Source: Ypsolopha sequella | Lineage: Eukaryota > Arthropoda > Insecta > Lepidoptera > Ypsolophidae | Reading direction: 5' to 3' | Length of the DNA stretch: 64,000 nucleotides | Assembly (NCBI GenBank): GCA_934047225.1 | Contig: OW203990.1 | Coordinates: forward strand, 27,321,045 to 27,385,044 | Shown here: positions 52,177 through 62,735 of the stretch, piece after piece | Layout of the letters: each line of letters begins with the position of its first letter | Position numbering within the stretch: position 1 is the first letter of the stretch | Translations under genes and position numbers: made by a program | The notes under the pieces: model-generated | The model's input: the letters and a program-made list of their open reading frames with translations, nothing else | The model's database searches: none | Told to the model about the DNA's origin: nothing

Positions 52177-52440
52177 ACAAGGTGACTTTTTGATCATCGT
52201 CCAAATTCATACTGGAGGCTTGATAGGTGATCAGGATCTTCGATCAATGACAATTTTTGTGAAATTCGTAAAATGCAATTACGGCTTCCGATAGAAATTC
52301 ACTTCCAGTCCCGAGTGAATCACTATGGGGAGTCGAAATTTCATTTTACGAATTTCACAAAAATTGTTATTGATCCATGATACTGATCACTTACCAAGCC
52401 ACCAGTATGAATTTGGACGATGATCGAAAAGTAACCTCGT
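52177..52440. repeat. Foldback element C, copy 4
   Basis: 264 bp. ACAAGGTGACTTTTTGATC at the left; GATCGAAAAGTAACCTCGT at the right, with a few substitutions. Same structure as 18985-19248. Confidence 0.88.
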
Positions 52441-52446
52441 ATATTG

Positions 52447-53390
52447 ATGAGTAGCTTTTGCCCGCGGCTCCGCCCGCGATGAAGAGATATTTCTGAAAAT
52501 AAGGTAAACAAAGAAACATGGTTTTTCGAGCCTTACTACTATATTGTCACATTATCAGATCCTTACCTTACTTTAAAAAAATATTATTTTACAAAATTAC
52601 CCATCAAGATCGAACAAATATGCCTGCGTTTATTTAACACTACAGTAGGCGCGCCCTAATTGACTCCTATAACGGTCGCGCGGGGTACATCTGTAGCCCA
52701 TTTTGAATGCAAATATTGTGGGTCATATTTAAGTATAATGAAAAAGATTTTAATTTTATGAATAAACATCTTTATTTTTATCGTTTAATAATAAAAAAAT
52801 AAAAATCATAAATTTTTTAGGTAGTTTTTAACGAAACAACAGAAATTTTGGAAAAATCAACATGAGACGCAGACGCCGCCATGATTTCCTAAAAAGATAT
52901 TAATAATGAGTATATTTGTTATAAAACAGTATTTAAAATGCAAAAATTACACTGAAATAAAGTACTCTTAAAATATTAGTACAATCTTTGCATAAATAAT
53001 AGGGATTTATCACATTCCCTGAAAGGTCGCGCGGGCTACATACGCAGCCCATCCACTTTATTAGTCGTTCTGTTCTGAAGTCCGTGTGCTGAGGGTAGCG
53101 ACACGCTGCTGAGCGACGCGGGGGTCCATAGTCGAGGAATACACGGAAAAACAGCGCAGTAGTGTGACGCGTTTGAGAAAGAGGTACGAATAATATACCC
53201 TGGTCTACACTTCTGTAGCCCACGCGTCCACTCTAGTGTTAACTCTGCCCCGTTTTCGGCTTAGGCGTTATTTTATTAGCACCCCTTCTAGCCTATATGT
53301 TGAACAGGGTCACTGCAATGATAATAAAAAAATCCGCATACAAATTTGTTCAGTGGTTTTAGAGATGTGCGCGAACAAACAAACAGAAAA
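52447..53390 (-). mobile_element. Helitron-like element on the minus strand, interrupted
   Basis: GAGTAGCTTTTGCCCGCGGC then TCCGCCCGCG is the reverse of the 13524-type end (GCGGGCAAAAGCTA) with a matching hairpin. The opposite part, near 53330-53390 (GTGCGCGAACAAACAAACAG), is a common companion of this end in Lepidoptera as I recall it. A TTAA element sits between. The family and left boundary are uncertain. Confidence 0.5.
52634..53242. mobile_element. piggyBac-type TTAA element, 600 bp, non-autonomous
   Basis: TTAACACTACAGTAGGCGCG at the left and CGCGTCCACTCTAGTGTTAA at the right are inverted and bounded by TTAA. GGTCGCGCGGGGTACATCTG with GTAGCCCAT and GGTCGCGCGGGCTACATACG with CAGCCCAT recur inside, and CTTCTGTAGCCCACGCG faces them near the right end. 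A 96-codon minus-strand ORF in it has no domain. No transposase. Confidence 0.75.
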
Positions 53391-54121
53391 GAATTCTAAA
53401 AACCGGTGATTTGTGTTTAATAATAACTCTTTAGTCACCCCTTTTCTATTTCTATTACTTTTCTTCAATGTACAGGTACACCGGGTTCTACTTTTTATTA
53501 TATTTTATTACTTTTTATTATATTTTATAATATGTATTGATGATGATGATAATATTGATGATTGATTGATTGCCTTGATGGACCCGGTATTGTATTGAAT
53601 AACTGGGTTGTATATAAAATGACTGAATTATGTACTTCACCCGTACCATACAAAATCATTTCATATTAGGTACGAGTAAAATTAGGTATGTAAGTATTAT
53701 TATTGATTTTATCTACACTCATATCGTAGAAAAAACAATGTATAATAACAATTTTAGATGTAAGATATTTTAGACATATAATCTTTCTTAAGGTGCCAGT
53801 TTCATAAACTACTATAATCAAATTAGGTAAGTAATTATTAATTTAAATGCGTAGTAAAAAATCACGTTTTTAATCGCCAGCTAGACCTTACGCAATAATT
53901 AACATTGAATAATAATTAACTTCTTATTGAAATATACTTACGAGTGTAGGTGTCTATACCTTTATAGAGTCTTTGGTTTGTAGGTATATTTATTACAGAT
54001 AAGCTCCTATAATACCTAAATAACATGATGAATTTGTGGTAGAGTTCATGCTAGCTCGACTGACGAGGGACCACCCATCTTACTCGCAAAATATACACAC
54101 ATACATACCTACATATACTCA
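53391..54121. other. Non-coding gap
   Basis: A tandem TTTTTATTATATTTTATTAC near 53500 and a GAT-rich stretch at 53535-53570. No gene. Confidence 0.45.
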
Positions 54122-54232
54122 CGCCTGCCTCCCAGACGGGTAGGCAGAGACAGATTTCCGTCTGCTACGATCCTGACACACCTCTTTCGCCTCTTCCACA
54201 TCCATTGATCTAGTCATACAAGCTCTTGGAAA
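54122..54232 (-). repeat. Retroelement tail fragment shared with 7950-8045
   Basis: In reverse it reads AAGAGCTTGTATGACTAGAT, GATGTGGAAGAGGCGAAAG, GTGTCAGGATCGTAGCAGA and TCTGCCTACCCGTCTGGGAG, matching the end of the fragment at 7785-8060. Confidence 0.8.
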
Positions 54233-54290
54233 CCTGCAGTAAAAATTCATACTAACAGAAAATACAGTACAAAACGTGTTTCACGTATGT

Positions 54291-54400
54291 ACAGTGCAGA
54301 CCACATCAAGCTATACACTTGCAGTACGACATTAGCCCTTACAGAGAAGAATATAAGATAGGTACAAAGTCCAATGTGTCTTACTTGATGCGGTCTCCAC
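54291..54400. repeat. MITE (TIR ACAGTGSAGACC), copy 2
   Basis: Inverted partner of 4567-4687: ACAGTGCAGACCACATCAAG to CTTGATGCGGTCTCCAC. The outer few bases of the right TIR are lost. Confidence 0.8.
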
Positions 54401-54478
54401 CAACACATACGTAATTAGGATAGGCATCTAGATCCTCCTCTGGATGAATGACGAGGAGGAATGACGCATTTAGACTTA

Positions 54479-55092
54479 GGCCCACTTGCAGCGTGATCGA
54501 GAGAAAATCCTTAAACCCCGGGTTTACTAACCCAAGGGGAGAGTTAACTAACCCGCCATTTCATTAGTCCTAAGGTCCTTTGCACCATGATATTATCGAA
54601 GTGGGTTAGTAATCCCGGGCTAAGCGATTGTTTGACATTTGACATTTATTTAGAATGTTTCCATAAAGCAATTAATTGCAACCAATGAGGTATAATAACA
54701 CCGATTCGGCGCAACACAACTTGACTTAATTGACAGGACTAAACTTAATTTAAGTGTTCTGTCCTTTTCTTTCTGTATCGAAAAGACAAAGACGGGACGC
54801 TCAATGATAAGGTTAGTCTTGTCAGTTGTGTTGCGCCGAATCGACACCATTATCTATATAATTTCTTATGTCATTGGAAACAACACAATTTAAGTCAAAC
54901 TGGTAACATTATTACTTCGCTAACCCGAGTTTAACTCAAGGTGAGATGCGGGTTAAATTCTGATGACTTTCTCTTAGTTTAACCCTAGGTTAACCCGAGA
55001 TTTTGATTGGTGCAAGAGAGCTTTTTCTTAACCCTCTATTTTTTGATTTAAACCGAGTTGAAGTCGAGTTAGGAACATGCTGTAAGTGGGCC
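54479..55092. mobile_element. Harbinger-type MITE, 614 bp, with a nested MITE
   Basis: Ends GGCCCACTTGCAGCGTG and, inverted, GGCCCACTTACAGCATG, flanked by TTA on both sides (54476-54478, 55093-55095). A 3-bp TTA/TAA duplication and GGSCC-type ends fit PIF/Harbinger. The arms share AACCCGGGTTTA-like segments. The inner MITE at 54698-54848 is nested. No transposase. Confidence 0.78.
54698..54848. repeat. MITE (TIR GTGTCGATTCGG), copy 2, nested
   Basis: ACACCGATTCGGCGCAACAC at the left and GTGTTGCGCCGAATCGACAC at the right; the interior GACAGGACTAAACTTAATTT matches 14158-14316. Confidence 0.82.
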
Positions 55093-55261
55093 TTACTATG
55101 TCAGATGAAGTATTTCTTCAATATCTTGTACGTCATCACAAATACAACTTGTTTTAATATTATTAAAACTCGCGGGAGCTGACATACTAAATTATTATTA
55201 AATACGGTTTGAACACTCACGTGTGATTGTTGTTGAGTATAGAAATGTTATCAAGCCCAGA

Positions 55262-55505
55262 GGGATTTGGGCATAAGTTTCGACTCCAAACTACATTTCA
55301 ATATACATATTGACAATATTATTGCCAGAGCCTATAAGAGCTTAGGTCTAATGCTTAGATTTTCAAAGCCTTTGTAACGTGCTGCAACTTGTAAAACATT
55401 AAACTTTGCATACCTTCTTAGTATCTTGGAATTTAGATTCGTGATATAATGGAACCCTAAATACGCAGTCCACATAGCTAGACTTGAAAAAATACAAATT
55501 CAATT
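55262..55505 (+). pseudogene. Non-LTR RT thumb-region fragment
   Basis: With frameshifts allowed, the plus strand reads DLG...FDSKLHFNIHIDNIIARAY then KSLGLMLRFSKPL and, after a break, WNPKYAVHIARLEKIQIQF. This is the LGxxFDxxLxFxxHIxxI...LGxxxR...W.P.....LExIQ pattern C-terminal to the RT palm. No palm or endonuclease is present. It is a short dead copy. Confidence 0.65.
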
Positions 55506-55982
55506 TTTTATTTTTTTATTTTATTGATTGGGAAACAAACAGTTTTCTTAACACATAATACAAATAACAATAAATTAATCTTAAAACCAAACAAGTTTCC
55601 ACATAAATCTTGCAAGTAAATAAATTTATGTGCACGGCATTATAACAACGCTACATGTACTTACGTTATAAGTTACTCAGTAAAGTTACACAAAACAAAG
55701 CAAATTGAAAAGGGAAGAAATATATATAAATTACCAAATTAACAAAGCAAATTGAAGAGAGAAAAATGTACATAAATTAAAAATTAACGCTAACATAAAG
55801 TTAACTAAGAAAACATTTCTTTAATCACTTGAGTATCGAACAAGAAACTTTTTCAAGGCAGTGCGAGCGCGTCTAAACGCCATAGTATTCGATTCTTGCA
55901 AAATAGACGCAAGTAGCTAGATTCGTTATTTATTTTTAAAATTATCAGAAACAAAATTAATTCTGATGTATTACTAGAAAAA
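55506..55982. other. Non-coding gap
   Basis: A repeated phrase, AACAAAGCAAATTGAA, occurs at about 55697 and 55741. No gene. Confidence 0.45.
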
Positions 55983-56139
55983 GGTAAAAATGAGAATTTT
56001 ACTCAAGATATATTTCGGGCCCCACTGGGCCCGGCATCAGTTGAGAATCTCAATTGGTCATCTCAACTCAATTGATGCCAACTGATGCCGGGCCCAGTGG
56101 GGCCCGAAATATATCTTGAGTAAAATTCCCATTTTTAAC
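55983..56139. repeat. Foldback element, 157 bp, with GGGCCC-rich arms
   Basis: The arms are about 65 bp and almost perfect: GAATTTTACTCAAGATATAT, TTCGGGCCCCACTGGGCCC, GGCATCAGTTGA, then the reverse order. The loop contains a second small inverted set, CTCAATTGGTCATCTCAAC. Confidence 0.88.
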
Positions 56140-56681
56140 TTTTTATTATTAACTTCTAATAAACTAAAACTACATTAAAATCTTATAAAAAAGAGACAAA
56201 TATACGTTTATCAAAAAATTACTAGAAAAAGTTACATTTAAAATTCGTGCCTCTTCACGTTCAAAACGAAATTTCTAATACAATTCCGAAACACAACATC
56301 TTAGTCAGTAATTGCTATGATAAGGTTGATGAATATATATATTTTTTTTATATTTTTCTTTATTTTCAATAATCTTAATCTAGTTACAAAAATGCACAAT
56401 CAACAAAAACCCATAGGGTTTATCAGTGATTGCGGAGTTCGGTACTAGCAATAGGTAAGCATCTCACAACATAGCTGGGTGGTGATCGCGGTCGGTCCGC
56501 ACACACAACACGCATCCGCCTGCCCGTGTGTGAGGGCCGTCCGTGATCCACATACATACAAAGAGAGACAAAAATTGAGTGCTTACATGAGATGACAGTT
56601 TACAATAAAAAGTTATAACAATAGGTAGCAGTGGTAACTCTATTTTATAGTCAATGACACTCCGCATTAGAATGTCATTGC
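56140..56681. other. Non-coding gap
   Basis: No gene or partner recognised. Confidence 0.45.
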
Positions 56682-56975
56682 TTATAGTATTGTATATTCA
56701 CAGTCACCACTACTAGCAAAATATTTTTTTAGAGATGACATGGCGTTTTTCTGTTGTAGGTAAGTTTGTGTGATATCATTATCCATGTCATTTAATATAT
56801 TTGGTAGAAGATACTCACAGGTTCTTCTTCCATATACGTTATTAAACTTAGGTAATTTATATTTTTTTGTACTTCTTAATTTTTTTAGAGATTTATAACG
56901 AATCTTAGGATCTAACATGCTGATACAGCTTAACTCTTCCTTGAGAATAGCAAAATGATAGTGACATTCATGCAA
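56682..56975 (-). pseudogene. Non-LTR retroelement protein C-terminus (probable)
   Basis: The minus-strand 97-codon frame includes KKYKLPKFNNVYGRRTCEYL, LPNILNDMDNDITQ and SLKKYF. The pattern LPxxxxxYGRRxxxYxxPxxxN...LKKxF resembles the last 80 residues of several non-LTR RT proteins. No catalytic part is present, so identity rests on this pattern only. Confidence 0.5.
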
Positions 56976-57212
56976 CTAATTCATAGATAATTAATTTAAT
57001 GACATTTTCAATTTCAACCATCCTTAATTTTAATTTCATGTAATAAATATAATAAATACTGTTAATATGTTGCACTTCTCATGTAATATTATAGATCATG
57101 TAATAGTTGTAGTTAGAAATAAAAAAAATTGCATACCAGTAATGGTAAAATGTGATTGGACATAAATTTACGAACAACTGTTATACATACACACATTTTA
57201 TAGCAAATAAAC

Positions 57213-57251
57213 GTTTTGTATTGTATTGTATTGTATTGTATTGTATTGTAC
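57213..57251. repeat. (TTGTA)n microsatellite
   Basis: Seven near-perfect 5-bp units after CAAATAAACGTTTTG, like a retroelement tail. Confidence 0.9.
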
Positions 57252-57404
57252 TTATGCTCAACCTTTATGCAAATATTTTTTTCCGACCTGCTTCTAACAC
57301 GTATAATACATATCTAAGTGATATATATAGTAAGATATCTTTGCATTATCATCGTATTTATGTAGTGTATCATATTTAAATACATATAATATATATATTA
57401 TTTT

Positions 57405-57790
57405 TCAATGCATGTGCTCGTAAAGGCCCACTTTTTATGCATCAAAACCGAACAGAAAGTCGATTATTTTGCCCTGGGGTTTTTATTATTATTATTTTAT
57501 TATTTGTTTGCAATGGTTGGCTAACCTGCAGCCTTTCCTGTCTACCATAAATGTTATACTTTTTTCCACTGGTTAACGGCTCTGGATACAATCCTTTTGA
57601 GCCAATCATAATTGAAAGTTCACAAGATTATATTTGTTTTCATTTCCTCACACTATGCATTGAAAAACGTAGTATGATACACGGGTGTAAAAGCAATAAA
57701 TTACTCGATTACATTTAAAACACTCGCTTCGCTCGTGTTTTAAATCGTCCTCGTAATTTATTCCTTTTCGCCCTAGTAGCATAAACTACT
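57405..57790 (+). repeat. Dispersed repeat paired with 26575-26905
   Basis: Longer of the two copies. It additionally contains CACTCGCTTCGCTCGTG (about 57720), a small hairpin absent from the other copy. It ends TTCGCCCTAGTAGCATAAAC. Confidence 0.8.
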
Positions 57791-57904
57791 ATTAGTACCT
57801 ACTCTTTGTTTAGTTTTTAGACCGTCAGGTCGTTAGGTATACTTTTAGGTTACTAGTGTATGTTGACTATTATATTTAGTTTATTATAGTTACATACAGT
57901 TTAT

Positions 57905-58443
57905 GGCGCATTTCACTCTCTAAAGCAACTCCAGAACTTTCTGCCCTTTAAAACCAAAATCATGCTTGCTCAGACGCTTCTTCTATCCATCATTGACTGT
58001 GGTGATGTGTGTCTCATTGATGCTAACGAGGAGTTGTTAGATAAACTCGAACGACTTCAGAACTTAGCAATCCGATTTATCTTTGGTCTTCGTAAATATG
58101 ATCACGTCTCTCATTTTCGCAAAGAATTAAAATGGTTACCAATCCGTCTTCGCCGCAATGTTCACATTTTGTCCCATCTCTTTAATATAATTAAGAATCC
58201 ACTTTCTCCCGCTTACCTTCGTGAACGTTTTGAGTTTTTAATCTCCAAGGATAGACCCTTACGTTCCAGGACTTTCTCTCTCCTTAAAACCCCTACACAT
58301 AACACCTGTGCTTAAGGAAACTCATTCGGTGTCCATTCAGTCCGACTATGGAATGCTCTTCCGCATAGTATTCGCGACTGTTTAACTATCGGTTCCTTTA
58401 AGAAAAAGCTTAAAGAACACTACCTCTCACAATCTGAATAGAT
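57905..58443 (+). pseudogene. Non-LTR RT C-terminal region
   Basis: The frame 57962-58315 reads LLLSIIDCGDVCLID, EELLDKLERLQNLAIRFIFG, HVSHFRKELKWLPIRLRRNV and PLSPAYLRERFEF. It shifts near 58315 and then continues with SVRLWNALPHSIRDC and FKKKLKEHYLSQSE to a stop at 58443. The LxxLQNxxIRxIFG...LxWLPIxxRR...LWNxLPxxIR...FKxxLK order is the standard non-LTR RT tail. The palm is absent. One frameshift; a dead fragment. An AATAAATAATAAAG tail lies near 58736. Confidence 0.82.
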
Positions 58444-59012
58444 AGATATTATATATATTTATGTTTATGTAGTTTATTACACACTATGTATATTTATAAT
58501 ATTTTATATATTGTATTTATAGTAAGTATTGATATAAATTTTTATTTTGTTATTAAACTTGTATAGTTCTTTCTATATTCTTCTTCTCTGTGTACACGTG
58601 TATGAATACTCCGTTTATGTTACTTTTTCCTATTGTGATGGTTTTGCTGTCAGAAATCTCTGTTTAGAGATAAGCTCGCCAATGTGCATCTTTTTACTGT
58701 AATTTTGTTTATGTGTATAATTCCATGTGTGTACAATAAATAATAAAGAATACATACTTATATCACTCTTTTCTTATTATGCCTTTTTATGTTTCTTCAT
58801 CTCTGTCATTTATGGTTGACTGGAAGAAATTTCTTTCAGAATTAAGTCCGCCTTTGCCCTGTATTTCTCTAAATTCTAATCTGTATTTATCTGTGCTTTT
58901 GTGTGCAATAAAGTGTTTATTATCTATTATTATTATCATTATCTAGTTCTATGAATGTGTTCTTTGCGTTTTTTGTGCATATTACTGTTCAAATTCTATT
59001 GTCATATAAGCA
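58444..59012. other. Non-coding gap, probable 3' UTR and flank of the preceding fragment
   Basis: Two poly(A)-signal clusters (58736 and 58908). No gene. Confidence 0.45.
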
Positions 59013-59133
59013 ATTAATGTATATTAGGTATAGTTTATATTACATCCTCATTAATGTATAGTATAGTTTATATTACATCCTCATTAATGTATAGTATAGT
59101 TTATATTACATCCTCATTAATGTATAGTATATA
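59013..59133 (+). repeat. 33-bp tandem repeat, about 3.5 units
   Basis: The unit is ATTAATGTATAGTATAGTTT then ATATTACATCCTC, 33 bp, so a short repetitive frame (YSIVYITSSLM) stays open; it is not a gene. Confidence 0.9.
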
Positions 59134-59370
59134 TTTGGTTTATTCCGTGTTGTTTAACTGTGTTCGAAACATTTCAATAAGTGTTTCACCTTTATTGGAC
59201 TTTAGGTCTCTTTGTTGTTGCCTATTGATCTCTAATAATAATTAAACGACTGTATAATTCATAAATAAAGTGAAATAATGATAAAATATATGCCAACCGT
59301 TTCAACGATACAATTTCGGCATTATCAAGGCGAGTGTCGTTCGTTAGGACGACGACGCGGCGTTCAGCGT

Positions 59371-59954
59371 ATTTACTCTATGATATAATTTACTCTATGT
59401 ATAATTTACTCTATGTATAATTTACTCTATGATATACTTTACTCTATGTATAATTTACTCTATGTATAATTTACTCTATGATATACTTTACTCTATGTAT
59501 AATTTACTCTATGTATAATTTACTCTATGATATACTTTACTCTATGTATAATTTACTCTATGTATAATTTACTCTATGATATACTTTACTCTATGTATAA
59601 TTTACTCTATGTACAATTTACTCTATGATATAATTTACTCTATGTATAATTTACTCTATGTACAATTTACTCTATGATATAATATACTCTATGTATAATT
59701 TACTCTATGTACAATTTACTCTATGATATAATTTACTCTATGTATAATTTACTCTATGTATAATTTACTCTATGTATAATTTACTCTATGATATAATTTA
59801 CTCTATGTATAATTTACTCTTTGATATACTTTACTCTATGTATAATTTACTCTATGTATAATTTACTCTATGATATACTTTACTCTATGTATAATTTACT
59901 CTATGTATAATTTACTCTATGATATAATTTACTCTATGTATAATTTACTCTATG
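59371..59954. repeat. Minisatellite of 16/17-bp units with 49-bp higher order
   Basis: Units ATTTACTCTATGTATA (16 bp) and ATTTACTCTATGATATA (17 bp) alternate, mostly as 17+16+16 (49 bp), over 584 bp. The first base of the unit following the 17-mer is often C (CTTTACTC). Some higher-order units differ (TACAATT variants, TTTGATATA). Confidence 0.95.
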
Positions 59955-60010
59955 ACTGGCAGCTCGCCGATCGGCGAGATGGTGTTGAGACCTCAGAATA
60001 AGGAATAAAA

Positions 60011-60147
60011 ACGGTCGGCATATAGTCAACAACCAAGCCGTATGTACTAATAACAACGGTCGGCCGACTAGTCAACAACCAAGCCGTATGTACTAATAAC
60101 AACGGTCGGCCGACTAGTCAACAACCAAGCCGTATGTACTAATAACA
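60011..60147 (+). repeat. 46-bp tandem repeat, 3 units
   Basis: The unit starts ACGGTCGGCCGACTAGTC then AACAACCAAGCCG and TATGTACTAATAACA. The first unit is 45 bp with GGCATATAGTC; the other two read as identical. CGGCCG is at its centre. Confidence 0.92.
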
Positions 60148-60490
60148 ACTTGTTTTGATCCTTTTAGTTCACTTTTTGCAACGGTAGTCGTGTTCCTAAT
60201 TTTATTTTTGTTCATATTATTCAATAGTAACTTATTTGAGATAACTTTACTGAACGGAACCCTCAGGTCACAAGTTCCCTCGCACTTGACCGTTTTTTGT
60301 TGCTTTGTCTCAAAGTCGGTATCATTAAGGCTGATAATTAAAAAGTAACAGAACATTGTCGATTTCAGGTCATGCGACAAAAGAAAGAAGTAAAGCAGTT
60401 TATCTCAATCTTTTCCTAGGAAGTATGTCGCACATCCACATCGTGTTATCTCTATTGTCTTCTAAGACATTCTCTTGAAAAAATCACATC
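60148..60490. other. Non-coding gap
   Basis: No gene or partner recognised; an 88-codon minus-strand frame has no domain. Confidence 0.45.
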
Positions 60491-60913
60491 TTAAGGCGAT
60501 ATGCGAAAAAAATACGGGTGTTTCTTTCCTGTCTATTTCATGAAATACACGGAAAATTATAATCAATTTCTGGTAAATGCATTTTGACTATATAATCTAG
60601 GGTTTTGAAATTGGAAAACATGTTTGGATAAATTTTCCTCGATAGAAATAATTGTTAAATTGAGGTCTTCAAACACACTTTTTCTCCTCGTTTGACGAAT
60701 AGGAACTATATACAGAACTCAAACATATTTTAATAGGTGTGTTTCAACAATATCTAGAGATTTGATATTTGAAATTTTGCTAGCTATTTTAGGTTTTTTA
60801 TAAAAATTATAAAACTAACTTTTTCGCTTTCGCCCTGAATACGCCCCTCTCGCACTGAGCGTGTTTTCGCTTGGAGTGACAGTGACAAAAATAAAATTCG
60901 CATAGCCTCTTAA
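60491..60913 (-). mobile_element. Core-free relative of element D
   Basis: It starts TTAAGGCGATATGCGAAAA and ends CGCATAGCCTCTTAA. It shares with copy 1 (7118-7777) the series CTCGATAGAAATA, GAGGTC.T, TCTCCT.GTTTGAC, TTTTAATAGGTG.GTTT.AAC and TATCTAG, then continues without the 229-bp core. This is the empty-site form of the element, though diverged. Confidence 0.6.
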
Positions 60914-61180
60914 GAGCACTGACATGTAGTAATACAAGTACGTTGGAAATGTTATGCCATACAAATCTTTAAATCTTTAAATGATATTACTTGTATTACT
61001 AGAGGTCAGCAAGTTCTCAAAGTTTCCGTAGCGCCTTAAGAGTGACCTTCATCAGGTTCCGCAGGGTGCTCTGGCGCGTGCGATCGATGATCATAAGATT
61101 TCTATGGTTATGATGGATACTCACCCTTATTTTAGTGATATAATTCCATTGTTGTATTTTTTATAAACACAGTCCATGGG

Positions 61181-61624
61181 TTAAGGGCCTTACTATTGCC
61201 AAATGGGTACTTTCTAAAGCCTACTCCTCGTTTATGGCCAAACCAAAAATAATGAAAAAAATTATTATGAATAATCAACTCTTAGACAACATATGCAACA
61301 GTTTTCTTTTTCATACCACCAAATTTTTTTTTTTACTGTATGGTGTTTTTGACCTCAAATTCCCTACTGCTCCTGAATTCATCTATGCTTTGATAAATAG
61401 ATAAACTTTATAGCTATAAACATAACATAAGATTATTCAATCGAGTAATCACGTCCAAGTGAAAAGTATAATTTTCCCCTATTTCGCCCTATCAAGGACG
61501 CAGCGAGCGTCGTAACAGCCACTATGCATTGCGCGCCGATATGAATGTTATTTCAATGTCGTTTCCGTTGATATTTGTAGTGACAAATATCGAGCTGCTA
61601 ATTTGGCGATGGTAATCGCCTTAA
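61181..61624 (+). repeat. TTAA-flanked MITE E, copy 2
   Basis: TTAAGGGCCTTACTATTGCC to GGCGATGGTAATCGCCTTAA. Same internal landmarks as 16672-17134. Confidence 0.85.
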
Positions 61625-61974
61625 GCCCGAACCCCGTGCAATATACTAATACTCGTACATATCGAATTGAAAACTTTAATGTTTTGAAGTCGGCACATTT
61701 GAGTTCTATTTTTGCTACGGCGTAGCAAGTGCTACGGGTGCTACGAGTTTTCCCGCAGATTTTAAAGTGGGTTTGTCAGCTTATTGAACGTTATTATATT
61801 GATTTGCCACTGTAATGTCAATAATATAAATATAATAATCATATGTTTATGAACCAATTCGTATAGATTAAATTAATTAAATAAATTTAATGTAATTATC
61901 ATTCAAAATTCAAATTAATTCACCAAAAATTAATTTAATTATCATTCATTTGTACAGAGCCGGGCGTCACATTA
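61625..61974. other. Non-coding gap
   Basis: AT-rich. A phrase CATTCA / TTAATTTAATTATCATTCA repeats near 61895 and 61930. No gene. Confidence 0.45.
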
Positions 61975-62735
61975 AAGTCTTATTTAGTGTCATAACACAG
62001 TTACTTAATAAATTAAAAAGTAAAAACAAAAGTATAATAATAGCAGGAGACTTTAATATTATGTTTTAAAAAACACATTACATACGCGCGATTTGATTAA
62101 TCTGATGAAATGTTTCAACCTAAACCAATGTATTAAAGAACCCACAAGGGTAACAAAAACATCAGCTACTTGTATTGATTTAATTTTTTAAACGTTGAAA
62201 AAAATAAATTAGAAGTTCATAATCTTGGATTTTCTGACCATAAAGCGGTTGAGATAAAAATAAATAGCCAACAATTACCCGGAATAAAACAAAAGATATG
62301 GATGAAAGAAAAGAGAATATTTTCAGAAAAAAATATGATATCATTTAAAGAAAAATTACAGCAGATAGATTGGCATGGTACAATTAAAAAAAAAAAATTT
62401 TAGACAAACATATACCTAAACAAAAGATAAAAATTAAAAACAAAGTTCCAAAAACCTGGCTAACAAATGGACTAAAAAATTATGTATTCATAAGAGAGCC
62501 CTCAAAATAATATTAAATGATACTAACGATCCTATTATTAAAAAGTACCAGCTGTTAATAAAAAAGCGAAAAGATACGAATTTACAAGACAAATGAAAAT
62601 TTCAGATAACAATACCAAAACAATATGGAAGATAAAAAATACTAGCCGAGGCAAAACAAAGAACAACAAAAACCTAAAACTAAAAATTAATAACAAAACC
62701 GAAAACTGTCCTAAAAAAATAGCAAATGAGTTTAA
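61975..62735 (+). pseudogene. Jockey-like element: end of the AP endonuclease domain and linker
   Basis: With frameshifts allowed, the plus strand reads SIIIAGDFNIMF (near 62033), then CFNLNQCIKEPTRVTKTSAT then CIDLIF (about 62108-62190) and LGFSDHKAVEIKI (about 62226-62262). These are the last three motifs of the apurinic-like endonuclease of Jockey-type elements (GDFN, the SxTxID motif, SDH). The linker to the RT follows: DNNTKTIWKIKNTSRGKTKN then NCPKKIANEF (62608-62733). The element is interrupted exactly there by a TTAA insertion and resumes at 63702. Several frameshifts make it inactive. Confidence 0.8.
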
